Shown one piece after another: positions 26,155 through 34,949 of a stretch of DNA of 64,000 bases. The notes under the pieces were generated by a model. That model saw only the letters and a list, made by a program, of their open reading frames with translations. It did not search any database and was not told the DNA's origin. The position numbers and the translations under genes are program-made. The stretch's first letter is position 1. Each line of letters starts with the position of its first letter. This DNA comes from Streptomyces abyssomicinicus (lineage in GTDB: Bacteria; Actinomycetota; Actinomycetes; Streptomycetales; Streptomycetaceae): contig NZ_BBZI01000016.1 in the NCBI RefSeq assembly GCF_008974245.1, forward strand, positions 25,290-89,289, given 5' to 3'.

Positions 26155-26946
26155 ATGACTTCGCTCGACCCTGTCCTCGACAAGGACGGAGTCCGGCTCG
26201 TCGTCGACGGTGAGACCGCGACGGTGACCTTGACCAACCCGGCCAAGCGCAATGCGCAGAGCCCCGCCCTGTGGCGTGCCCTCGCGGAAGCGGGCCGGGC
26301 GCTCCCGGGCGCCGTCCGGGTGGTCGTGCTGCGCGCGGAGGGCAAGTCCTTCTCCGCCGGTCTCGACCGGCAGGCGTTCGCGCCGGAGGGCTTCCCCGGC
26401 GAGCCGTCCTTCCTCGACATGGCGCGCGGCGGTGAGGCGGAGATGGACGCACTCATCGCCGAGTACCAGGAGGCGTTCACCTGGTGGCGGCGTAACGACA
26501 TCGTGTCGATCGCGGCCGTGCAGGGGCATGCCGTCGGTGCCGGCTTCCAGCTGGCGCTCGCCTGCGACCTGCGGGTCGTCGCGGACGACGTGCAGTTCGC
26601 CATGCGGGAGACCAGCCTGGGCCTGGTGCCCGACCTCACCGGTACGCAGCCGCTGGTGGCGCTCGTGGGGTACGCCCGTGCGCTCGAGATCTGTGCCACC
26701 GGGCGGTTCGTGACGGCCGAGGAGGCGGTCGGCAGCGGGCTGGCCAACCTCGCGGTGACGCGGGAGGAACTGGACGGGGCGGTGCGGGACCTCGCGGCCG
26801 CGCTGCTGGCCGCGCCGCGGAACGCGGTGATCGAGACGAAGGCGCTGTTGCGGGGGGCGGTGGGGCGCACGTTCGACGAGCAGCGGGCGGCGGAGCGGGC
26901 CGCGCAGGGGCGGCGCCTGCGGGATCTCGCCGGCGTGGGCGAGTAG
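26155..26946 (+). CDS. Enoyl-CoA hydratase/isomerase family protein
   Basis: The 263-residue crotonase-fold protein has the first oxyanion segment near residues 62-70 (EGKSFSAGLDRQAF) and the second in AVQGHAVGAGFQLALACDLRV (near 121-141). The catalytic Glu pair of true hydratases is not clear: the usual second Glu region reads RETSLGLVPDLTGTQPL, which retains one acidic residue before the GLVPD turn. ATG 26155 has a GGAGGCG ribosome binding site. It stands alone, so the acyl-CoA substrate is not indicated. Confidence 0.9.
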   Translation: MTSLDPVLDKDGVRLVVDGETATVTLTNPAKRNAQSPALWRALAEAGRALPGAVRVVVLRAEGKSFSAGLDRQAFAPEGFPGEPSFLDMARGGEAEMDALIAEYQEAFTWWRRNDIVSIAAVQGHAVGAGFQLALACDLRVVADDVQFAMRETSLGLVPDLTGTQPLVALVGYARALEICATGRFVTAEEAVGSGLANLAVTREELDGAVRDLAAALLAAPRNAVIETKALLRGAVGRTFDEQRAAERAAQGRRLRDLAGVGE

Positions 26947-27502
26947 GCCTCTCCCCGCCTGTCGGGCCGGGGCTCGCCGGTCGGGCCCGGACCCTGCCGT
27001 GGCGCCGGGGCTCCGGCGTACGGCCTGGGTCCCGGCCCGGCCGGTCACGTGCGTGCGGTTCCGGGGCCTGGGCCGTACCCGTGCCGCTGTGAGGTCGGGT
27101 GCGTTCGGCACCGCCTGCGCCCGCCCGTGCCGCCCCCTGGGCGGCCCAGCCGCCCGCAGACGGGGACGGGGGCGTTCGGCGCATCGCCCCGCCGCGCGGC
27201 ACACGCCTACCGGCACCGTGAAGCGGGCCCGCGCCGACCCCGGGCAGCCCGGCCGCACGCAGACGAGAACAGGGCGATCGGCGCATCGCCCCGCCACCCG
27301 GCACACGCCTGCCGGCGCCGTCAGGCGAGCTCACGCCACCCCGGGCGGCCCGGCCGCACGCGGACGGGAGCGGGGCGGACCAGGGCGGCCCGGCCGCACG
27401 CAGACGGGAACGGGGCGGACCAGGGCGGCCCGGCCGCACGCAGACGGAAGCGGGGCGGATCGTCGTCCCGCCGCGCGGCGCGGTACGCGCCTGCCGGGGT
27501 GG
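26947..27502. other. Non-coding GC-rich repeat island
   Basis: This 556-base gap between the crotonase and amidohydrolase genes has no convincing gene. It is built from degenerate copies of a few units: a unit of about 102 bases beginning GGCGCATCGCCCC at 27178 and 27280, followed by a 40-base tandem array. Open frames across it read as Arg/Pro/Gly noise. Confidence 0.75.
27343..27462. repeat. 40-bp tandem repeat, three units
   Basis: Three consecutive 40-base units (27343-27382, 27383-27422, 27423-27462) each start GGGCGGCCCGGCCGCACGC and differ at only a few positions. The array is intergenic and minisatellite-like. Confidence 0.9.
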
Positions 27503-28594
27503 TCAGGCGAGGATGTGGCCGTTGAGGACGACGCGGCGTGGGGCGGCCAGGACGGCCACGTCCTCGCGGGGGTCCGACCCGTAGACGACCAGGTCGGCCG
27601 GGGCCCCCTCGTCGAGGCCGGGGCGGCCCAGCCAGGACCGTGCCGTCCACGACGCCGCCCCCACCGCGTCCACGGCGGGGATCCCCGCCCGCACCAGTTC
27701 CGCGACCTCCTCCGCCACCAGCCCGTGCGGCAGCGTCCCACCGGCGTCGGTGCCGACGAACACCGGCACGCCCGCGTCCCAGGCGGAGCGCACGGTGTCG
27801 TAGCGCCGCTCGTGCAGCCGCCGCATGTGTGCCGACCAGCGGGGGAACTTCTCCTCCCCGCCCGCCGCCAGCTTCGGGAACGTGGCGATGTTGACCAGCG
27901 TCGGCACGATGGCGACGCCCCGCTCCGCGAAGAGCGGGACGGTCTCCTCGGTCAGCCCGGTCGCGTGCTCGATGCAGTCGATGCCCGCCTCGACGAGGTC
28001 CCGCAGCGAGTTCTCGGCGAAGCAGTGCGCCGTCACCCGCGCGCCCAGCCGGTGGGCCTCGGCGATGGCCGCCTCCACGGCGTCACGGGGCCAGCAGGGC
28101 GCGAGGTCGCCCTCGCCACGGTCTATCCAGTCGCCGACCAGCTTCACCCAGCCGTCGCCCCGCCGCGCCTCCTGTGCGACGTACGCGACGAGGTCCTCCG
28201 GCTCGACCTCCCAGGCGAAGTTGCGGATGTAGCGCCGGGTACGGGCGATGTGCCTCCCGGCCCGGACGATCTTCGGCAGGTCGTCCCGGTCGTCGATCCA
28301 CCGGGTGTCGGCGGGCGACCCGGCGTCCCGCAGCAGCAGCGCTCCCGCCTCCCGTTCGGTCAGTGCCTGCTTCTCCGAGACGTCGTCGGGGACCGCTCCC
28401 CGTTCGCCGAGTCCGACGTGGCAGTGGGCGTCGACCAGTCCGGGCAGGGCCCATCCCTCGACGGTGCGGACGTCCCGGGCGCCGGCCGGGCGGTCGTAGG
28501 TGATCCGCCCGCCGACCACCCAGACCTCGTCCCGGACCTCCTCGGGCCCGACCAGCACCCTCCCCTTCACCCGCAGCACCGCGTGATCACTCAT
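27503..28594 (-). CDS. Amidohydrolase-family metal-dependent hydrolase
   Basis: The 363-residue protein has the amidohydrolase barrel with the metal motif VDAHCHVG near residue 58 (HxH), a probable bridging Lys in GWVKLVGDW, the His of VTAHCFAE, the His of CIEHATGL and the Asp of VGTDAGG, in the right order. The short beta-sandwich at both ends (VLVGPEEVRDEVWVVGGRI and LNGHILA) is typical of prolidase/imidazolonepropionase-like members. The substrate is unknown. ATG 28594 is preferred over 28603. The gene ends right at the repeat island. Confidence 0.9.
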   Translation of the reverse strand: MSDHAVLRVKGRVLVGPEEVRDEVWVVGGRITYDRPAGARDVRTVEGWALPGLVDAHCHVGLGERGAVPDDVSEKQALTEREAGALLLRDAGSPADTRWIDDRDDLPKIVRAGRHIARTRRYIRNFAWEVEPEDLVAYVAQEARRGDGWVKLVGDWIDRGEGDLAPCWPRDAVEAAIAEAHRLGARVTAHCFAENSLRDLVEAGIDCIEHATGLTEETVPLFAERGVAIVPTLVNIATFPKLAAGGEEKFPRWSAHMRRLHERRYDTVRSAWDAGVPVFVGTDAGGTLPHGLVAEEVAELVRAGIPAVDAVGAASWTARSWLGRPGLDEGAPADLVVYGSDPREDVAVLAAPRRVVLNGHILA

Positions 28595-28677
28595 GCACCG
28601 CACCCTAGGTCCCCCGGCCCGGCCGCGTCAGGAGGGCGGCGTGAGGGGCGTCGTGGGAGGCGGCGGGACGAGCGGCG

Positions 28678-30180
28678 TCACGATGGGCGGCACAGCCTCG
28701 GGTTGGCGAGGTCGGCGCAGGGCCGCTGGCCGTGCTCGCGGATCACGTCCTGGCCGACCTCCAGGGTGATGTACCGCAGGAACCCGGCCACCAGGGAGTC
28801 GGCCGGCGGCTGCCCGTACGTGTACGCGTACTCGGTCGCCCAGTACGGGTAGACGCCCCGGTCGGCGGCGTCCAGTTCGGCGGGCTGGCCGTCGATGCGC
28901 ACCAGGTGGAGGCGGTCCGCCTCGGCCGCCGCCGCGTGGGCCTCCGCGTAGCCGAGGGCGCCCGGCACGGCGGCCACCGTGTCCAGCACCTCTTCCGTGG
29001 AGCCGCGTTCGCAGCGCAGCGCCGGGTTGTCGGGGCGCGCGACGCGGCTGCGGCAGTCCTGCGAGGTGAAGTTGGGCTCGGTGGCGCCGCCCAGCACCCG
29101 TTCCTCCAGGGCGCGGCGGCTGCCGGAGCTGGAGTACCGGCCGACCAGCGCGATCGGCAGGTCCTCGCCGCCCACGTCCTTCCAGTTGCGGTACCGGCCG
29201 GAGTAGATCCGCCGGATCTGCTCCGGCGTCAGGTCCTGGACTCCGGCCTCCTTGCTGACGACCAGGGTGAAGAGGGAGAACGACACGGGGCGCGGGAGGA
29301 GCTGCGGATGCCCGTCGCCCTTACGGCCGTCGGAGAAGGCGAGCATCGCCGGGCCGTCCTCACCGGCCCCGCGGCCCGCCTCGTCCAGGGTGCGGACGCC
29401 TTCCTGGCTGCCGGCCGCCCGGATGTGGATCTCCACCTCGCCGGGGGCGTCGCGGCATGCCTCGCGGTAGCTCCCGGCGGCCTCCTCCACCACGGGGCGG
29501 AAGGCCGTGGAGCCGACCACGGTGAGTTCGCCGGAGGCGCAGTCCACCGCCGCGGTGGAGTTCTCCCCGGACACGTAGTACAGCGCGACGATCAGCGACG
29601 CCATCACGGTGATCAGCGCGACCACGCCCCGGGAGACGCCCGCCCGGTACCGGGTGCGGGTGACCCGGCCGCCCTTGATCCTGCTGACCATCACCGCGTC
29701 GGACTCGTCCCCGTCCCGGTCGGGCGCGTCGTCCCCGTCGAGTTCGTCCAGCAGGACCAGCACCTTGTAGTGCTCGTTCCTGTTGAGCGGCACCCTGGGC
29801 AGCCGCAGCACGTCGGGATCGGCCCGTTCCGGGTCCTGGTTGAGGTCGGGGATGACGTTGGTGGGCGAGCTGGGGCCGCGGCGCGTGGGGTCGAACGCCC
29901 GCACCACCCGGCGGCGCGGGAAGCGGATGGAGAGCCCCACGGGGTCGGTCTCCATGTAGTCGTCGACGTCGACCGGGACCGAGCCGTTGTTCTCGACCCG
30001 CACGAGCACCAGCGACGGGTGCCGGGCTCCGGCGAACTCCCCGCCGAACGCGCGGGTGTCCATCTGGATCCGGTATCCGAGCCGCTTCCTGCCGATGAAG
30101 AAGAACTCGTACACGCCGGCCACCGTCGGTATGACGACGCCGAGCACGGTGAGAGTGATCTCCCAGGGGAACGTGTCCAT
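28678..30180 (-). CDS. Membrane-anchored PstS-like phosphate-binding protein
   Basis: The 500-residue protein is not a normal PstS. It has an N-terminal helix (residues 5-30), a cytoplasmic region of about 150 residues, a second helix (about 187-208), and only then a periplasmic-binding-protein fold of the PstS type: GELTVVGSTAFRPVVEEAAGSYREAC, IRRIYSGRYRNWKDVGG and RYSSSGSRRALEERVLGG. There is no lipobox and no pstCAB next to it. The phosphate-site residues Ser and Thr in VGSTAF and SSSGSR are kept, so it may sense rather than import phosphate or another oxyanion. The ATG lies next to a divergent gene. Confidence 0.78.
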   Translation of the reverse strand: MDTFPWEITLTVLGVVIPTVAGVYEFFFIGRKRLGYRIQMDTRAFGGEFAGARHPSLVLVRVENNGSVPVDVDDYMETDPVGLSIRFPRRRVVRAFDPTRRGPSSPTNVIPDLNQDPERADPDVLRLPRVPLNRNEHYKVLVLLDELDGDDAPDRDGDESDAVMVSRIKGGRVTRTRYRAGVSRGVVALITVMASLIVALYYVSGENSTAAVDCASGELTVVGSTAFRPVVEEAAGSYREACRDAPGEVEIHIRAAGSQEGVRTLDEAGRGAGEDGPAMLAFSDGRKGDGHPQLLPRPVSFSLFTLVVSKEAGVQDLTPEQIRRIYSGRYRNWKDVGGEDLPIALVGRYSSSGSRRALEERVLGGATEPNFTSQDCRSRVARPDNPALRCERGSTEEVLDTVAAVPGALGYAEAHAAAAEADRLHLVRIDGQPAELDAADRGVYPYWATEYAYTYGQPPADSLVAGFLRYITLEVGQDVIREHGQRPCADLANPRLCRPS

Positions 30181-30404
30181 GGTGCGGACAAAAGTACGGT
30201 CGGGTTCCCGCCATGGGGAGATCGGGAGGAGCCGCGACCGGTGAAGTTCACCGGACGTTGCCGCGTCGTTCGGCGCGGGGGCGGCCCCTGTACGCCCGGG
30301 GCCCGGAACCGGGCGGTCCGCGGTGCCGGGCGGTCACCGGATACCCTCGGGGCGCATCGGTCTTACCGGCATTCCCGCATTCCCTGAGCGAAGAGAGCAC
30401 CACC

Positions 30405-31505
30405 GTGACCCACCCCTTCCTGGACCTGGCTCCGCTCAGCGCCGCCCGTTTCGCCGCCGTCGCGGACCGGGTGGCGCGGCTCCTGCGCACCCGCAACGAC
30501 GTCCTCATCACCCAGGGCGAGGCGCTGCTGCCGCTGGAGGGCGCGATCCGCGGGTGCGCGGGGCCGGAGACGGTGGCGCTGAACGTGATCACCGGCCCCT
30601 ACGGGCAGACCTTCGGCGACTGGCTGCGGGACTGCGGCGCGACGGTGCACGACCTGGCGGTGCCGTTCCACACAGCGGTGACCGCCGGGCAGATCCGCGA
30701 GGCGCTGGCCGAGCATCCCGAGATCGACTTCGTCTCCCTGGTGCACGCCGAGGCGGCCACCGGGAACACCAACCCGGTCGCCGAGATCGGCGAGGTGGTC
30801 CGGGAGCACGGGGCGCTGTTCTACCTGGACGCGGTGGCCTCGGTCGGCGCGGAGCCGGTGCTGACGGACGCGTGGGGCGTCGACCTGTGCGTGATCGGCG
30901 CGCAGAAGGCGCTGGGCGGCCCGGCGGGCGTCTCGGCGGTGTCGGTGAGCGAGCGGGCGTGGGCGCGGATGGCCGCCAACCCGCGGGCGCCGCGCCACTC
31001 GTACCTGTCGCTGCTGGACTGGAAGGAGCGCTGGGTCGACCGCGGCCGCACCGCGCTGCTGCACGCGCCGGCGCAGCTGGAGATGCTGGCGCTGGAGGCC
31101 TGCGTGGAGCGGGTGGAGCACGAGGGTCTGGAGGCGCTGATGGCCCGGCACGCCGCGGCCGCCGCGGCGACCCGGGCCGGGGCGGTCGCCCTGGGCGGCG
31201 GGCTGGAGCCGTACGTCCACGACGCGAAGGACGCCGCTCCGGTGGCGACCACGCTGCGCGCCCCGGCTGGTGTGGTGGCCTCCGAGCTGGTGGCGCGGGC
31301 CCTGGCCGCGGACCCGGCGCTGCCGCTGGCGGCGGGCGGCGGCGCGCTGGCGGCCGAGATGATCCGGGTCAACCACTACGGCCGGGACGCCACCCCGGGC
31401 GCGGTGCAGGGCAGCCTGGCCGCGCTGGGCGCCGCGCTGGCGGAGCGGGGCGTCGAGGTGGACCTGGCGGGGGCGCTGCGGGCGGCCGCGGCCGCCTGGA
31501 AGTAG
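30405..31505 (+). CDS. PLP-dependent aminotransferase, class V fold
   Basis: The 366-residue protein is of the alanine/serine-glyoxylate aminotransferase type. The PLP lysine is in GAQKALGGPAG, preceded by YLDAVASVGAEPV with the cofactor Asp, and the C-terminal IRVNHYGRDA segment is conserved in the family. It transfers or removes an amino group; the donor is unknown. GTG 30405 has the site GAAGAGAG. The gene is monocistronic, followed by 193 bases with short GCACGCGGGG-type repeats. Confidence 0.85.
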   Translation: MTHPFLDLAPLSAARFAAVADRVARLLRTRNDVLITQGEALLPLEGAIRGCAGPETVALNVITGPYGQTFGDWLRDCGATVHDLAVPFHTAVTAGQIREALAEHPEIDFVSLVHAEAATGNTNPVAEIGEVVREHGALFYLDAVASVGAEPVLTDAWGVDLCVIGAQKALGGPAGVSAVSVSERAWARMAANPRAPRHSYLSLLDWKERWVDRGRTALLHAPAQLEMLALEACVERVEHEGLEALMARHAAAAAATRAGAVALGGGLEPYVHDAKDAAPVATTLRAPAGVVASELVARALAADPALPLAAGGGALAAEMIRVNHYGRDATPGAVQGSLAALGAALAERGVEVDLAGALRAAAAAWK

Positions 31506-31698
31506 CGGTTCCCCGCACAGGGGTCCGGCGGCACGGGCCTCCCGCACGCGGGTACGCACGGGTCCCCCCGCACGCGGGGCGGCCGTACGCGGGGCGGCCG
31601 CCGTGACCTCGGCGGCCGTGAACGCGGCGCCCGGGAATGCGGCGGCCGGGCGGGCGGTTGGCGCTCTGGAGAACCGTCGTGAACCTCTGGAGTGCCCC

Positions 31699-32409
31699 GT
31701 GCGTGTGGAAATCTGGTCCGACATAGCCTGCCCCTGGTGCTATGTCGGCAAGGCCCGTTTCGAGAAGGCGCTGGCGGCGTTCGCCCACCGGGACGACGTC
31801 GAGGTCGTGCACCGGTCGTTCGAGCTGGACCCGGGACGCGCCAAGGGCGACGTGGAGCCGGTGCTCGGGCTGCTGGCGAAGAAGTACGGGATGAGCGAGG
31901 AGCAGGCGCGGGCGGGCGAGGCGAACCTGGCCACGCAGGCGGCCGGGGAGGGCCTGCCGTACCGGGCCGAGGGCCGGGACCACGGCGGCACCTTCGACCT
32001 GCACCGGCTGCTTCAGCTGGCGAAGGAGCGCGGACGCCAGACCGAGCTGCTGGATCTCTTCTACCGGGCCAACTTCGCCGAGGAGCGGTCCGTCTTCGCC
32101 GACGCCGACGCGTACCTGGTCGAGCTGGCCGTGGAGGCCGGGCTGGCGGAGGACGAGGTGCGCACGGTGCTGGGGGACCCGGCGGCCTTCGCGGACGAGG
32201 TGCGGGCGGACGAGCGGGAGGCGGCGGAACTCGGCGTGTCCGGGGTGCCGTTCTTCGTCATCGACCGCAGGTACGGGGTGTCCGGCGCGCAGCCGGCGGA
32301 GCTGTTCTCCCAGGCCCTGACCCAGGCGTGGGGCGAGCGCTCCCCGCTGACGGTCCTGTCCGACGGCGACGCCTGCGGCCCCGAGGGCTGCGAGGTCCCC
32401 GCCCGCTGA
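31699..32409 (+). CDS. DsbA-family (FrnE-like) thiol-disulfide oxidoreductase
   Basis: The 236-residue cytosolic protein has a thioredoxin fold with the active site CPWC (Cys11, Cys14), a large helical insertion and the cis-proline loop GVSGVPFFV. It lacks a signal peptide, so it resembles FrnE and the polyketide-associated DsbA-like isomerases, not periplasmic DsbA. Two extra Cys near the C-terminus (ACGPEGCEV) may form a second redox pair. GTG 31699 has a GGAG site 7 bases upstream; the in-frame GTG at 31603 lies in repetitive sequence. Confidence 0.92.
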   Translation: MRVEIWSDIACPWCYVGKARFEKALAAFAHRDDVEVVHRSFELDPGRAKGDVEPVLGLLAKKYGMSEEQARAGEANLATQAAGEGLPYRAEGRDHGGTFDLHRLLQLAKERGRQTELLDLFYRANFAEERSVFADADAYLVELAVEAGLAEDEVRTVLGDPAAFADEVRADEREAAELGVSGVPFFVIDRRYGVSGAQPAELFSQALTQAWGERSPLTVLSDGDACGPEGCEVPAR

Positions 32410-32480
32410 CGCGCGCTGCGGTACCGCGGAGGACGCCCGCCCCGTGGACGGGACCCGGACCGTGGCGGCATCGTGGGTCC

Positions 32481-33527
32481 ATGCCGAACCTCGACGATGC
32501 CGCCGCGTCCGAATTCCGTCCCGGGAACCTCTTCCTGAACACCGCCGCCGTCGGGCTGCTCCCGGCCCGTGCCACGGCCGCCGTCCGCGCGGCGCTGGAG
32601 GACGCCGCGACCGGCCGCCCTGCCGACGTCTTCGCACCGGTGGAGCAGGCGCGTGCCTCCTACGCCCGGCTCATGGGCGTCTCCCCCGGCCGGGTGGCGG
32701 TCGGCACCTCGGTGGCCGCATACTCCGGCCTGATCGCCGCGTCGCTCCCCGCGGGCGCCGACGTACTCACCGCGGAAGGGGACTTCAGCTCGCTGGTCAA
32801 CCCGTTCCATGTGCGCGGCGACCTGTCGGTCCGCGCCGTCCCGCTGGAGAAGATCCCGGAGGCGGTCGGTCCGGGGACCGCGATGGTGGTGGTCAGCGCG
32901 GTCCAGTCCGCCGACGGCCGGCTGGTCGACCTGCCGGCGCTGCGCGCGGCCGCCGCGGCGCACGGCGCCAGGATCTGCCTGGACGTCTCCCAGGCCGCCG
33001 GCTGGCTCCCGCTGGACGCCGGGGAGTACGACTTCACCGTCACGGTCACCCACAAGTGGCTGTGTTCCCTGTTCGGCCTGGCGTTCCTGACGGTCCCGGA
33101 GGACTTCGGCGGGCTGCGTCCGCTGTCGGCCGGCTGGGTGGCGGGCGAGGAGCCGTGGGCGAGCTGTTACGGGCCGATCGGTGAACTGGCCCGCAGCGCG
33201 CGGAGGTTCGACGAACCGCAGAGCATGGCCCCGGTCGCCGCCGCCCGTTCGCTGGCGCTCTTCGAGGAGCTCGGGGTGGAGACGGTCCACCGCCACGACC
33301 TGGCGCTGGCCGACCGCTTCCGCGAGGGCCTGACCGGGCTGGGGCACGAACCGCTGCCCTCGCCGGGCTCGCCGATCGTGTCGGTGCCGGGGCTGGGCGG
33401 AAGGCAGCCCGGGCTGTCCGCGGCCGGGATCGAGCTCTCCGACCGTGCGGGCAGCCTGCGGGCCGCCTTCCACCTCTACAACAGCCCCTCGGACGTCGAC
33501 CGTCTGCTCGACGTCCTGGCCCGCTGA
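32481..33527 (+). CDS. Class V aminotransferase / cysteine-desulfurase-fold PLP enzyme
   Basis: The 348-residue protein has NTAAVGLLP at the N-terminus, the cofactor Asp in CLDVSQAAGWLP and the PLP lysine in VTHKWLCSLFG. These are features of selenocysteine lyase/isopenicillin-N epimerase-like members. No catalytic Cys equivalent to that of SufS is visible near the C-terminus, so a desulfurase role is unlikely. It follows the DsbA-like gene by 71 bases on the same strand and may be cotranscribed. The start ATG 32481 begins MPNLDDAAAS. Confidence 0.83.
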   Translation: MPNLDDAAASEFRPGNLFLNTAAVGLLPARATAAVRAALEDAATGRPADVFAPVEQARASYARLMGVSPGRVAVGTSVAAYSGLIAASLPAGADVLTAEGDFSSLVNPFHVRGDLSVRAVPLEKIPEAVGPGTAMVVVSAVQSADGRLVDLPALRAAAAAHGARICLDVSQAAGWLPLDAGEYDFTVTVTHKWLCSLFGLAFLTVPEDFGGLRPLSAGWVAGEEPWASCYGPIGELARSARRFDEPQSMAPVAAARSLALFEELGVETVHRHDLALADRFREGLTGLGHEPLPSPGSPIVSVPGLGGRQPGLSAAGIELSDRAGSLRAAFHLYNSPSDVDRLLDVLAR

Positions 33528-33553
33528 GCGAGCGGGCCGCCCGGGGCGCCGGC

Positions 33554-33583
33554 GCTCAGCGCACCGGTGCTCAGCGCACCGGG
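33554..33583. repeat. 15-bp tandem duplication across the ectD stop codon
   Basis: Two near-identical 15-base units (33554-33568 and 33569-33583, core GCTCAGCGCACCGG) include the ectD stop codon and a second copy of it just downstream. It appears to be a recent slippage duplication. Confidence 0.7.
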
Positions 33584-34485
33584 GTGAAGTCGCGGGCCCC
33601 GAGGAAGCCGGGGCGCCGCACCGGCGCGGCGAACGGCTCGACGGCCGTGTTCTCCACGCTGTTGAACACGATGAAGACGTTGCTGCGCGGGAACGGCGTG
33701 ATGTTGTCACCCGACCCGTGCATGCAGTTGCAGTCGAACCAGGTCGCCGAACCGGCCTTGCCCGTGAAGAGCTTGATGCCGTGCTGTCCGGCGAGGGCGG
33801 TGAGCGCCTCGTCGGACGGCGTGCCCGCGTCCTGCATCTGCAGCGACTTCTTGTAGTTGTCCTTCGGGGTGGCGCCCGCGCAGCCGAGGAAGGTCTTGTG
33901 CGACCCCGGCATGATCATCAGGCCGCCGTTGGTGTCGAAGTTCTCGGTCAGGGCGATCGACACCGACACGGTCCGCATGTTCGGCAGGCCGTCCTCGGCG
34001 TGCCAGGTCTCGAAGTCCGAGTGCCAGTAGAACCCGGAGGCTCCGAAGCCTGGCTTGACGTTGATCCGGGACTGGTGGACGTAGACGTCCGAGCCGAGGA
34101 TCTGCCGGGCGCGGCCCACGACCCGCTCGTCGGCGACCAGGTTGGCGAAGAGCTCGCTGATCCGGTGCACCTCGAAGACGGAGCGGATCTCCTGCGTCCG
34201 GGGCTCGACGATCGAGCGCTCGTCCGCGCGGATCCCCGGGTCGCCCACCAGGCGTTCCAGCTCGCGCCGGTAGACCTGGACCTCCTCGGGGGTGATCAGC
34301 TGGTCGACCGCCAGGAAGCCGTCGCGCTCGAAGGCGCCGAGGTCCTGCGGCTGGAGCGGGCCTGGTGCGTCGGGGGCGCCCCAGACGACGGGGTCCTGGC
34401 GGGGCACCATCGCCTCCTGCGCCCCTCGGGTGGGGTACAGGTCGGTGAGGCCGTTGCCGGCGGGTGCGGTCGTCGCGGTGGACAC
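33571..34485 (-). CDS. ectD: Ectoine hydroxylase EctD
   Basis: EctD is a non-heme Fe(II)/2-oxoglutarate dioxygenase that hydroxylates ectoine to 5-hydroxyectoine. The 304-residue protein holds the iron ligands His155 and Asp157 in FYWHSDFETWH and His256 in NCMHGSGDN, and the family segment VHQSRINVKPGF. It is the last gene of ectABCD; GTG 34485 follows the ectC stop by only 4 bases, which implies coupling. The presence of ectD means the cell can make both ectoine and hydroxyectoine as osmo- and heat-protectants. Confidence 0.97.
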   Translation of the reverse strand: MSTATTAPAGNGLTDLYPTRGAQEAMVPRQDPVVWGAPDAPGPLQPQDLGAFERDGFLAVDQLITPEEVQVYRRELERLVGDPGIRADERSIVEPRTQEIRSVFEVHRISELFANLVADERVVGRARQILGSDVYVHQSRINVKPGFGASGFYWHSDFETWHAEDGLPNMRTVSVSIALTENFDTNGGLMIMPGSHKTFLGCAGATPKDNYKKSLQMQDAGTPSDEALTALAGQHGIKLFTGKAGSATWFDCNCMHGSGDNITPFPRSNVFIVFNSVENTAVEPFAAPVRRPGFLGARDFTPVR

Positions 34486-34489
34486 GTGC

Positions 34490-34888
34490 TCAGACCTCCT
34501 CGGTGATCAGCGGGTAGACGCCGTTCTCGTCGTGGTCCTCCCGTCCGGTGACGGGAGGGTTGAAGACGCAGATGCAGCGGAAGTCCGTCCTGGGCCGCAT
34601 GGTGTGCTTCTCGTGGCCGTCGAGGAGGTACATGGTCCCGGGGGTGATCAGGTACTTCTCACCGGTGGTCTCGTCGGTGAGCTCGGCCTCGCCCTCGGTG
34701 CAGACGACGGCCTCGATGTGGTGGGCGTACCACATGGTCGTCTCGGTGCCCGCGTAGAGGATCGTCTCGTGCACGGAGAAACCGACGCCCTCCTTCGCCA
34801 GGACGAGGCGCTTGCTCTCCCAGGTACCGGTGGCGGCCTTCACATGCCGGTCGGTGCCCTCGATCTCCTTGAAGGATCGGACTATCAC
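34490..34888 (-). CDS. ectC: L-ectoine synthase EctC
   Basis: EctC cyclises N-gamma-acetyl-L-2,4-diaminobutyrate to ectoine with loss of water. The 132-residue protein is a single cupin domain. Conserved parts are MIVRSFKEIEGTDRHVKA at the N-terminus, ETILYAGTETTMWYAHHIEAVVCTEGEAEL with the metal-binding Glu and Tyr region, and DGHEKHTMRPRTD with a conserved His. Length equals that of characterised EctC enzymes. GTG 34888 is the start. It lies 61 bases after ectB in the operon. Confidence 0.97.
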   Translation of the reverse strand: MIVRSFKEIEGTDRHVKAATGTWESKRLVLAKEGVGFSVHETILYAGTETTMWYAHHIEAVVCTEGEAELTDETTGEKYLITPGTMYLLDGHEKHTMRPRTDFRCICVFNPPVTGREDHDENGVYPLITEEV

Positions 34889-34949
34889 GGTGTTGTGCTC
34901 ACCTCTCTGGTGATCGTTCGGCGGTCGTGCGGGGTGGTGCGACGGCGCG

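Noticed and set aside
27343..27462. A CRISPR array, because of three regular direct repeats
   Set aside because: The 40-base units are directly contiguous with no unique spacers, and no cas gene is nearby.
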